From: an uncultured Acidobacteriota bacterium
Lineage (GTDB): Bacteria; Acidobacteriota; Terriglobia; UBA7540
Assembly (NCBI GenBank): GCA_937900045.1
Contig: CALCEB010000263.1
Coordinates: forward strand, 1-20,299
Direction: 5' to 3'
Length of the DNA stretch: 20,299 bases
Positions 8,293 to 15,485 of the stretch are shown here, one piece after another. How positions within the stretch are numbered: position 1 is the stretch's first letter; every line of letters starts with the position of its first letter. Below the pieces are notes generated by a model. The model did no database searches. It saw only the letters and a program-made list of their open reading frames with translations, and was not told where the DNA came from. A program made the translations under genes and the position numbers.

Positions 8293-10683
8293 ATGCGCTT
8301 CCTTAGATTCCTCATAGTAGCCACGCTGGGCGTTGGACTTACCTTGTCCGCCAGTTTTTGGCTGCATTCCCAATCAAGCGGTGGCATCCCCTTGTATCTG
8401 GACCCGAAGCAACCGGTAGAGAGCCGCGTGGAGGATCTGTTGAGCCGGATGACTCTGAAGGAGAAAGTGGGTCAGCTCAACCTGCCCGCCGTCTATGTCG
8501 ATCAATTGGGGAAAGATATTCCCACCAAGATGGACGCGTGCAGGAGGTTCGCTGCCGGAACGTACACCCACGAGATCGGTCCTGGCTGCGGCTTCTTCGC
8601 GCTCGCCAACACGATTTTGCACAAAGGCACGGAGCAACAGGTCGAGTACTTTAATGCCCTTCAGAAAATTGCGTTGACTCAAACCAGGCTGAAAATTCCT
8701 CTCCTTGAGGACGAGGAGGGCACACATGGCGGGATGTTTCCGGGGGCAACGGTTTTCCCGGAAGGGCTTGCCATTGGCAGCACGTTTGACCTGCCCCTGG
8801 TCGAGTCCATTTACGCGGCGGCAGCGCAGGAGGCAAGGGCTGTGGGAATCCACGTCCTGTCGACACTCGTGCTTGAGCTCGACCGCGACCCAAGGATGGG
8901 GCGCAATGAGGAAGCGTACACCGAAGATCCGTATCTCTATTCGCGCATCGCGACGAGCATTGTCCGGGGCGCGCAAGGCTCGAACATCGACGCCCCAGAT
9001 AAGGTCATCGCTCTGATGACGGACTTTCCAACCCAGAGCGAGCCTGTGAGCGGCCTGGAGCGGGGCGCCATCGAATTATCGGAACGGAGCCTTCGCGAAA
9101 ACTTTCTGCCTCCGTGGAGTGCAGCGTTCAAGGCAGGGGCCTTGGGCGTGATGGCCGGATATCCCGAGATTGATGACGTGCCGGAACACTCGTCGAGGAA
9201 GTGGAACACCAAAATCCTCCGCCAGGAGATGGGTTTCAAAGGAATCGTCATGAGCGAAGGTGGCGGTTTTGGGACGCTAATCTATGAGGACATCGTTCCG
9301 GATCAGAAGCAGGCAGGGGCGCTGGCTTTGCGAGCCGGAGTCGATCTGGATATCACTTACGAGCCGGCTTACATGGGGCCGCTCATTGAAAATGTCGAAG
9401 AAGGAAAAGTCCCCGTGGCGCTGGTAAATCAAGCGGTGCGGCGGGTTCTGGAACAGAAATTCCGCCTGGGACTTTTTGAGCATCCGTATGCTGATCTTGC
9501 CCGTGCCAAGCAGGTGATGCACTCCAAAGAGCATCAACAACTCGCGTTGCAGGCCGCCCGCGAGGGCATCGTTCTTTTGAAGAATGAGAACAGTGTTCTG
9601 CCGCTCAAAAAGAATATTAGGTCCATTGCGGTGATCGGCCCTAACGCGGACAGCGCCTCAAACCTGTTTGGAGATTATGCTCCTTCTGTTGTTCTGCAAC
9701 ATGTTGAAACGATCCTCGACGGGATCAAGGTGACCGTTTCGCCCTCGACGCGCATTGTTTATGCCAAAGGATGTGGCATCAACACACGCGATAAGAGCGG
9801 GTTTCCGGAAGCAGTGCGGGCAGCCCAACATGCCAGTGTAGCCATCGTGGTGGTGGGTGAACAGGCTAGAAGGAAGAGGGCTCGGAACGGGGAGCCGCCG
9901 ACGGATGGCGAGGGTTATGACGTTGCCAGCCTTGACCTGACTGGCGTCCAGGAGGACCTGGTCCGGGCCGTTGCCGCAACGGGCACACCAACCGTCCTGG
10001 TTCTGATCAACGGCAGGCCGCTTTCCGTCCGATGGGAAGCTGCTCATCTCCCCGCAATTGTGGAAGCCTGGGAGCCGGGTGAGCGCGGAGGCGAGGCCTT
10101 GGCGAATGTGCTTTTCGGCGACACCAACCCGAGCGGCCGGTTAGCCATCACCATTCCCCGCAGCGTGGGACAATTGCCGGTCTATTACGACTATATGCCC
10201 TCCAAGGCATATTGGATCCATCGCGCTTGGACGCGGCATGAGGGTTATGTGGATATGCCCGGTACCCCGCTTTATCCCTTCGGTTATGGCCTGAGCTACA
10301 CGCATTATCAATACACCAACCTTCGCATCGACCCACCCCAAATCTACGCTGGAGGAAATGCGAAGGTCAGTGTTGATGTTGAGAATACGGGGAAGCGCGC
10401 CGGCGTACAAACCGTCCAGCTTTATGTGCACGAGCGTTATGCTCCTGTATCAACACCCGTCAAACAGCTCCATGGTTTTGAGCGCATCGCTCTTGAGTCC
10501 GGCGAAAAGAAAACAGTTACCATGACCCTAACGCCCAACGATCTCATGTTGCTCGATCGCAACGTGCATTGGGTGGTAGTGCCGGGAACTTTCGACATCA
10601 TGGTTGGAAAGTCATCGGCGGACATCGCGTTAAAAGGAACGCTTGCTGTGAAGGATTCGGGTAGCTTGGCCGGGTATGAATAG
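8293..10683 (+). CDS. Exported glycoside hydrolase family 3 protein with atypical active site
   Basis: This 796-residue protein has GH3 architecture. An N-terminal hydrophobic segment (FLRFLIVATLGVGLTLSASF) looks like a signal peptide or anchor. The (beta/alpha)8 domain covers about 35-360 (RVEDLLSRMTLKEKVGQL, RDPRMGR at 198-204), the alpha/beta sandwich about 390-620, and the fibronectin III-like domain about 680-780. The ATG at 8293 is preceded by GGAGG nine bases upstream; a start at 8224 would add 23 residues but has no such site. The family's nucleophile motif (V-x-S-D-W) reads IVMSEGGG, placing Glu322 where Asp is expected, and the sugar-binding K-H-F motif reads T243-D244-F245. The acid/base-region Glu (GEGYDVASLDL, E540) is present. 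It may be a divergent subfamily with other chemistry or a catalytically altered binding protein. Fold assignment is confident; activity is not. Confidence 0.88.
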   Translation: MRFLRFLIVATLGVGLTLSASFWLHSQSSGGIPLYLDPKQPVESRVEDLLSRMTLKEKVGQLNLPAVYVDQLGKDIPTKMDACRRFAAGTYTHEIGPGCGFFALANTILHKGTEQQVEYFNALQKIALTQTRLKIPLLEDEEGTHGGMFPGATVFPEGLAIGSTFDLPLVESIYAAAAQEARAVGIHVLSTLVLELDRDPRMGRNEEAYTEDPYLYSRIATSIVRGAQGSNIDAPDKVIALMTDFPTQSEPVSGLERGAIELSERSLRENFLPPWSAAFKAGALGVMAGYPEIDDVPEHSSRKWNTKILRQEMGFKGIVMSEGGGFGTLIYEDIVPDQKQAGALALRAGVDLDITYEPAYMGPLIENVEEGKVPVALVNQAVRRVLEQKFRLGLFEHPYADLARAKQVMHSKEHQQLALQAAREGIVLLKNENSVLPLKKNIRSIAVIGPNADSASNLFGDYAPSVVLQHVETILDGIKVTVSPSTRIVYAKGCGINTRDKSGFPEAVRAAQHASVAIVVVGEQARRKRARNGEPPTDGEGYDVASLDLTGVQEDLVRAVAATGTPTVLVLINGRPLSVRWEAAHLPAIVEAWEPGERGGEALANVLFGDTNPSGRLAITIPRSVGQLPVYYDYMPSKAYWIHRAWTRHEGYVDMPGTPLYPFGYGLSYTHYQYTNLRIDPPQIYAGGNAKVSVDVENTGKRAGVQTVQLYVHERYAPVSTPVKQLHGFERIALESGEKKTVTMTLTPNDLMLLDRNVHWVVVPGTFDIMVGKSSADIALKGTLAVKDSGSLAGYE

Positions 10684-10806
10684 GGCGGCATGGCCATTGG
10701 ACCGGCTGCTCATCACGTTGAATTTGGGATGTGAAATTTAGCGGAGCCAGCCTTGTGACAGTTCATTCATTTAAGATTGAAGCTCCGGACGATACGAGGG
10801 GAATTT
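10684..10806. other. Short gap between GH3 and GMC genes
   Basis: No terminator or clear promoter was recognised. The following gene has its own GAGGGG ribosome site at 10796-10801. Confidence 0.4.
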
Positions 10807-12507
10807 ATGGCGCGTCAACCCGTTTATGACGTGATTGTGGTCGGCTCTGGGGCTGCCGGAGGTATTTCTGCCTATATCCTGGCCACGGCGGGACTGAACG
10901 TCCTCTGCCTGGAAGCTGGCCGCATGATTGATCCGGCCGTAGATTTCCATACGCACAAATTTCCTTATGACTGGCCGTACCGTGGTAATGGTACACCGGG
11001 GGAGTATGGGAAACTGCCCCAAGGTATGGAATGGAAGATCAAAGAATGGACGGACCATCTTTACACGGTTCCCGCCGAGGACCCTTACGCGCTCGCTCCG
11101 GACGCGAAATTCACATGGACACGGCTTAGGGCAGTGGGTGGACGGACGAATTTCTGGGGGCGCGAGACGGAACGTTTCGGGCCGCTCGATTTCAAGCCAA
11201 AGAGCCTGCAGGATGGTTCTGGTGAAGACTGGCCGGTAAGCTATGAGGAGGTAGCTCCTTATTACGATAAGGTCGAGAGATTGATTGGCGTCTCGGGAGA
11301 TGCAAAAGGTGTCTACAACTCCCCCCAAGGAGAACATCTGCTGCCGGCATTCAACGCGCGCTGCGGCGAACTCCTGATTGCCAAAGGCGCAAGAAAGCTT
11401 GGCATTCAAGCGATTCCGAAGCCGCTGGCGGTGCTGAGCCGTCCCTACGATGGGCGGCCTCCGTGCCATTACTGCGGCGCCTGCAGCTGGGGCTGCGACG
11501 TGCGGGCACGTTACAGTTCGCTCGATGTGGTGATCCCCAAGCTGCTGGAAAGGGGGAATTTCAGTCTGCGTCCGAACGCGGCCGTCAATACCATCCTGAT
11601 CGATTCCAGCACGGGTAAAGCCCGCGGCGTCAATTACATTGACGCCATTACTAAACAGGAATATGAAGCACGGGGTAAAGTTGTGGTTTTGGCGGCTTCG
11701 ATGATCGAGTCCATCCGCATTCTCTTGAATTCCAGAAATAGAGATTTTCCGAGTGGGCTTGCTAACTCCAGCGGAACGCTGGGCCGTTACTTGATGGATC
11801 ACGTCTCATTCAACTCGGTGCCAGGCTTCTTTCCGCAGCTTGCCGGGCGGCCTACCACCAACGATGATGGGCCCGGCGAAGCTTGCATGTACATTCCCCG
11901 ATACAACTACAGGGAGCGAGGCAAAAAGAAATACCTGCGGGGCTGGCAGTTTAATTTCTATACTGGGTGCGGCATGGGACCCGGCGTTGGCGCTGCCATG
12001 CCTGGCTTCGGCTCGACGTATAAACGAAAGATTAAGGAGCTTTACCCAGCAGGCTTCCACATGAGCGGGTATGGCGAGGGATTGCCTTTCGATTGGAATT
12101 CCGTCGAAATCGACCCGGGAGGGTTGCGTGACCGGTTGGGAATCCCCCAGGTGCGGTTCCACACCAAGGCGGAATATCCCCAGGCGGTTGCCATGCTGGA
12201 AGATATGTATGGGCAGATTGAAGAGATCCTCAAGGCTGCGGGTGCGGAGATCATGCCATATAAAAAAGTTGCGCCTTATCCCCTGGGCACCGTCACCCAT
12301 GAAGCGGGTGGTGCGCGTATGGGCAACGACCCGCACACCTCGGTGGTTGACAAATGGAACCGCTGCCATGACATCCAAAACGTCCTGGTCGTGGACGGGG
12401 CATGTTTTGCCTCACATCCTGAGAAGCCCGTCACTCACACTATCATGGCGCTTGCTTGTCGTGCGTCGGACCATTTGACTGAGGAAATTCGCCTCGGCAA
12501 AGTCTAG
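10807..12507 (+). CDS. GMC-family FAD oxidoreductase, large-subunit type with Cys cluster
   Basis: This 566-residue flavoprotein belongs to the GMC oxidoreductase family, which oxidises alcohols, sugars or cyclitols. The FAD-binding G13-S-G15-A-A-G18 sits in a classic N-terminal Rossmann motif (DVIVVGSGAAGG), followed by LCLEAGR. GGRTNFWG and the C-terminal THEAGGARMGNDPHTSV and VVDGACF segments are family signatures, with H498 in the active-site region. Near the usual second catalytic residue the sequence is KPVTHTIMALACR, with Pro where Asn is common and a His (H544) close by. C220, C223, C226 and C230 form CHYCGACSWGC, similar in position and spacing to the Fe-S-binding cysteines of bacterial FAD-glucose dehydrogenase. 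There is no signal peptide; such subunits are often exported with a Tat-carrying small subunit, here probably the protein at 17906. A GAGGGG site precedes the ATG. Confidence 0.92.
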   Translation: MARQPVYDVIVVGSGAAGGISAYILATAGLNVLCLEAGRMIDPAVDFHTHKFPYDWPYRGNGTPGEYGKLPQGMEWKIKEWTDHLYTVPAEDPYALAPDAKFTWTRLRAVGGRTNFWGRETERFGPLDFKPKSLQDGSGEDWPVSYEEVAPYYDKVERLIGVSGDAKGVYNSPQGEHLLPAFNARCGELLIAKGARKLGIQAIPKPLAVLSRPYDGRPPCHYCGACSWGCDVRARYSSLDVVIPKLLERGNFSLRPNAAVNTILIDSSTGKARGVNYIDAITKQEYEARGKVVVLAASMIESIRILLNSRNRDFPSGLANSSGTLGRYLMDHVSFNSVPGFFPQLAGRPTTNDDGPGEACMYIPRYNYRERGKKKYLRGWQFNFYTGCGMGPGVGAAMPGFGSTYKRKIKELYPAGFHMSGYGEGLPFDWNSVEIDPGGLRDRLGIPQVRFHTKAEYPQAVAMLEDMYGQIEEILKAAGAEIMPYKKVAPYPLGTVTHEAGGARMGNDPHTSVVDKWNRCHDIQNVLVVDGACFASHPEKPVTHTIMALACRASDHLTEEIRLGKV

Positions 12508-12535
12508 AGATTTACAGCAGGATGGGCATCACCCG

Positions 12536-13924
12536 ATGGAAAAAGCCAAGGACGAAAGATCATTCCGTTTTCACCTGAGCTTTGCTGCTTCCTGGTTCAT
12601 TTTAATTGCGCTGGTGACACCCGTTGCAGGAGCCGGCCCGGTGATGGAGGCGGGCGTGGCAAGGGCCGACATTACGCCCCCTCAAGGAGTACAGATGTGG
12701 GGGTACTTTGACCGGCTGTCGCCTGCCCAGGGCACAATCGACCCACTCTACGCGAGGGTTTTGGTACTCGAAGTGGACGATCAGCGGATGGCCCTGGTGG
12801 ATCTTGATCTCGGGCGGACGTTTGGGCCCAAGTCGCTGCAACAATTGCGGGAAGCGGTGAGGCAATCGAGCGGGATCAATTCGCTTCTGGTGTCCGCCAT
12901 TCATACGCACGCCGGCCCAGTGGTAATGGATAAGTACTCCGCTGGAACGCCAACTTGGGAGAAGACGGCGCTGTCCAGAATCGAGCTAGCTATTCAACAA
13001 GCTTCCAGGCAAGCGGTACCAGTCCGTTTGGGAACTGGCTATGGCGTCGCATACATTGGCTATAACCGCCGGCGAGTGAACCCGGATGGGACGGTCACGA
13101 TGTTATGGAACAATACGGCTCGGGTTCCGACGGCGCCCGTCGACCCGGTCGTGACGGTTCTGCGGGTGGACCGGATGGATGGGACGCCGCTGGCGGTCCT
13201 GGTGAACTATGCTTGCCACCCCGTAACGTTTGGACCGGATGACCTCGATTACTCGGCGGACTTTCCGGGTGTGATGTGCAACCTCGTGGAGAAGGCCCTT
13301 GCTGGGCATCCGCTCTGTTTTTTCTTGCAGGGGGCGCCTGGAGATATCAATGTTTACGATGCAGGAACGCCGGTCAAGGATGGCGCGGTAGCAAGGCGGG
13401 ATTGGGCAGGAGATCGCTTGGGGCAGGAGGTGGTGCGGGTAGCTAAGAGAATTCGTACCGCAGAAGATCCAGACCCGAGCTTGCAGTTTGCGGAGGATGA
13501 CCTGCCGTTTCGCCTGCGCTGGGATGCGGATAAATTCAGGGAGGAAACTTTGCGGGAAATTGGGCCGAAATCTTTTCAGATCTATAGCCCGCCTATCCGG
13601 ACCAGGATGGAGTTGCCGGTGACCACGGCCTTGATCAACAAGCGGATTGCGATAATGGGAATGCCGGGCGAGCCGTTTGTGCAATTCCAGATGAGCTGGC
13701 GGGCGCTGTGTCCAACCGAGGAGTGCTTGTTCCTGGGTTATACGAATGGTTATTTCGGCTACTTTCCGACCATTCAGGCAGCGACGGAAGGAGGATATGG
13801 AGCTGCCAACGCCACGACGTGGGTCCAGGTAGGGGCGGGTGAGAGAATGGTGGATCACGCGCTGATTAAGGTTTATCAGATGTTGGGCCGACTCCAGGAC
13901 GCGCCACGAACAGGCTGGAAATGA
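12536..13924 (+). CDS. Neutral/alkaline ceramidase-like exported metallohydrolase
   Basis: This 462-residue protein matches the N-terminal catalytic domain of neutral/alkaline non-lysosomal ceramidases, zinc amidases that hydrolyse the N-acyl bond of ceramide. A signal-peptide-like stretch (SFAASWFILIALVTPVAGAG) is followed by the family opening AGVARADITPP. Candidate zinc ligands are H123/H125 in SAIHTHAGP and H228 in NYACHPVT; SADFPG and FFLQGAPGDIN are further signatures. It is shorter than full ceramidases and lacks the C-terminal Ig-like domain, as is common in Acidobacteriota and Planctomycetota, where substrates are largely untested. It starts 28 bases after the GMC stop, with AGGATGG about ten bases upstream, so it is probably co-transcribed. 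The stop overlaps a new ATG (ATGA at 13921-13924), hinting that another gene once followed directly. Confidence 0.88.
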   Translation: MEKAKDERSFRFHLSFAASWFILIALVTPVAGAGPVMEAGVARADITPPQGVQMWGYFDRLSPAQGTIDPLYARVLVLEVDDQRMALVDLDLGRTFGPKSLQQLREAVRQSSGINSLLVSAIHTHAGPVVMDKYSAGTPTWEKTALSRIELAIQQASRQAVPVRLGTGYGVAYIGYNRRRVNPDGTVTMLWNNTARVPTAPVDPVVTVLRVDRMDGTPLAVLVNYACHPVTFGPDDLDYSADFPGVMCNLVEKALAGHPLCFFLQGAPGDINVYDAGTPVKDGAVARRDWAGDRLGQEVVRVAKRIRTAEDPDPSLQFAEDDLPFRLRWDADKFREETLREIGPKSFQIYSPPIRTRMELPVTTALINKRIAIMGMPGEPFVQFQMSWRALCPTEECLFLGYTNGYFGYFPTIQAATEGGYGAANATTWVQVGAGERMVDHALIKVYQMLGRLQDAPRTGWK

Positions 13925-14058
13925 TTCGAACACAGCCGTGGGTTAGCGAGAGAGCTGACGTGGGATGGACGACCCAGGAAAATCCTCTAGTGAGTGGTCA
14001 TGTCCCTTTGCGGCACCCACAAAGCATGAAAATGCGTACCAGATACGGTTATGATTGA
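13921..14058 (+). pseudogene. Coupled 45-codon ORF running into the IS110 left end
   Basis: An ATG overlaps the ceramidase-like stop codon as ATGA, a typical arrangement for translational coupling. The frame stays open for 45 codons (beginning MIRTQPWVSERADVGWTTQE) and crosses the probable left boundary of the IS110 element before stopping at 14056-14058. Only the first 20 or so codons could be host sequence. They match nothing I recognise and do not look like an amidohydrolase N-terminus. It may be the 5' stub of a gene destroyed by the insertion, or a chance ORF. Confidence 0.25.
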
Positions 14059-14229
14059 CTCAGCCTGCGCAGGACGAAGGCTGGAATTTCTTGGAGCGGC
14101 AAGCCCGCTAGTGAGTCTGGCCTGGACATCGCCCCGAACCCCAAATTGTCGCCTCGTTTTCACGAGAGCACGCAGGGCAAACGGTTTCATGCTTCGATGT
14201 CCCCCGGCGCGGGGAGAAAGGAACCGATC
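13991..14229 (+). ncRNA. Candidate bridge RNA region in IS110 left end
   Basis: IS110-group elements are known to encode a structured bridge RNA in the non-coding left end that guides the recombinase to target and donor DNA. This stretch has several perfect short stems in series: CAGCC/GGCTG (14061-14065 with 14079-14083) enclosing the palindrome CCTGCGCAGG; AGCGG/CCGCT (14095-14099 with 14105-14109, 5-base loop); CTCGT/ACGAG (14153-14157 with 14162-14166, 4-base loop); and TCCCC/GGGGA (14200-14204 with 14211-14215) just before the ribosome site. The 9-mer CTAGTGAGT occurs at 13987 and 14108. The location and stem-loop series fit, but guide loops were not assigned. Confidence 0.45.
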
Positions 14230-15465
14230 ATGGAGAGCATTATTAGTTGTTGCGCCGGTCTGGATGTGCACAAGGAGTCGGTCGAGGCCTGTGTGCGACG
14301 GATGGAGGCGGATGGCCGCTTGCATCAGGAAACGCGTCACTGGGGAACGATGACCCGGGACCTTCTGGCGATGGCCGACTGGATGGGCGCGCAAGGCGTG
14401 ACTCATGGGGCGATGGAATCGACCGGCGTGTACTGGAAACCGATCTACAACATTCTGGAGAGCCGCTTCACCGTGTTGCTGGTCAATGCGCGCCATCTGA
14501 AGCAGGTCCCGGGACGCAAAAGCGACATCCGGGACTGCCAGTGGATCGTGCAACTGCTGCAACACGGGCTGCTGAAGGGCAGCTTTATTCCGCCGCGCTT
14601 GCAGCGTGAGTTGCGCGACCTGACCCGGCACCGGACCCAACGGGTCGAAGAAAAGACGCGCACGGTGAATCGTATTCAGAAGGTCCTGGAAGATGCCAAC
14701 GTCAAGCTGGCGTCGGTGGCCACGGACATTCTGGGTGTCTCGGGCCGGGCCAGGCTCGAACGTTTGATCGCGGGTGAACAAGATCCCGTGAAACTGGCCG
14801 ACTTCGCCCCGCGGCAGTTGCGGGGCAAGATCCCGGAGTTGGAGAAGGCGCTGGAAGGGCATGTGACCGAGCACCATCGGTTCATGCTGCGGCTGCTGTG
14901 GAAAGAACTGGCCCAGCCGGAGGGTTTGATCGCCGAACTGGAGGTCAAGATCGAGGAAGTGACGCGCCCTTTCGCGGCTGAGATCCAGCGCCTGGATGCA
15001 GTGCCCGGCGTGGATCGCCGCGTGGCTGAGGTGGTGCTGGCCGAAGTGGGAGCAGAGATGAAGCCCTTTCCGACGCATCAGCACTTGGCCTCTTGGGCGG
15101 GGATGCGTCCGGGCAATGAGCAAAGCGCCGGGAAGCGCCAGCGGCGACGCATCACGCCGGGCAATCGCTGGTTGAAACGGACCTTGGTGCAGGCAGCCTG
15201 GGGCGCCAGTCACACCAAGAACGCGTACTTGGCATCGCAATACCGCCGCTTGGTGGGCCGACGGGGCAGGAAACGGGCTCTGGTGGCGGTGGGTCATTCG
15301 ATGCTGGTGATCTTCTACCATATGTTCCAAGAGGGTACGACTTACACGGAGCTCGGTGGCGTCTTCTTTGATCGTCTCGAACCGCAGCGCCTGACCTGTT
15401 GTTACGTTAAGCGCCTCGAAAGTCTCGGCCACAAGGTCACGCTGGAACCCAGCGTCGCTGCCTGA
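14230..15465 (+). CDS. IS110-family transposase (DEDD recombinase), full length
   Basis: This 411-residue protein has both IS110 domains. The N-terminal RuvC-like DEDD domain shows D12 (CAGLDVHKESV), E63 (HGAMESTGVYW), and D99 and D102 (GRKSDIRDCQW). The C-terminal Tnp domain has the LDAVPGV helix-hairpin-helix, SWAGMRPGNEQSAGKRQ with the candidate catalytic serine S299, and the WLKRTLVQAAW and HSMLVIFYHM segments. A coiled-coil-like linker lies between. AAAGGA seven bases before the ATG fixes the start; a longer frame from 14146 has no site. All catalytic residues are present and the frame is intact, so the element may still be active or recently arrived. It catalyses cut-and-paste recombination guided by the element's bridge RNA. 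Confidence 0.95.
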   Translation: MESIISCCAGLDVHKESVEACVRRMEADGRLHQETRHWGTMTRDLLAMADWMGAQGVTHGAMESTGVYWKPIYNILESRFTVLLVNARHLKQVPGRKSDIRDCQWIVQLLQHGLLKGSFIPPRLQRELRDLTRHRTQRVEEKTRTVNRIQKVLEDANVKLASVATDILGVSGRARLERLIAGEQDPVKLADFAPRQLRGKIPELEKALEGHVTEHHRFMLRLLWKELAQPEGLIAELEVKIEEVTRPFAAEIQRLDAVPGVDRRVAEVVLAEVGAEMKPFPTHQHLASWAGMRPGNEQSAGKRQRRRITPGNRWLKRTLVQAAWGASHTKNAYLASQYRRLVGRRGRKRALVAVGHSMLVIFYHMFQEGTTYTELGGVFFDRLEPQRLTCCYVKRLESLGHKVTLEPSVAA

Positions 15466-15485
15466 CCGAAATTTTCAGGGCAGAA

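Larger units (their letters stand above)
13990..15485 (+). mobile_element. IS110-family insertion sequence (boundaries approximate)
   Basis: The element comprises a non-coding left end of roughly 240 bp, a complete transposase gene and a very short right end. The long left end places it in the IS110 group rather than the IS1111 group, whose long non-coding end is on the right. IS110 elements have no long terminal inverted repeats, so exact ends need comparison with an empty site. Left limit: after the ceramidase-like gene, perhaps near 13987. Right limit: between the transposase stop (15465) and the point where amidohydrolase-like sequence begins (about 15530). Confidence 0.7.

Noticed and set aside
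10771..11802. 343-codon minus-strand frame opposite the GMC gene, and the 190-codon one at 11806-12378
   Set aside because: Both lie wholly opposite clear GMC coding sequence and show no recognisable domain.
13390..13924. Ceramidase-like gene considered as interrupted by the IS110 element
   Set aside because: The reading frame ends before the element with a normal-looking C-terminus for the short form of the family, so it was left as intact.
13987..15432. 481-codon open frame on the minus strand across the IS110 transposase
   Set aside because: It is antisense to a transposase with all motifs in the plus frame; its composition (His/Arg/Gln rich) is typical of a GC-rich antisense shadow.
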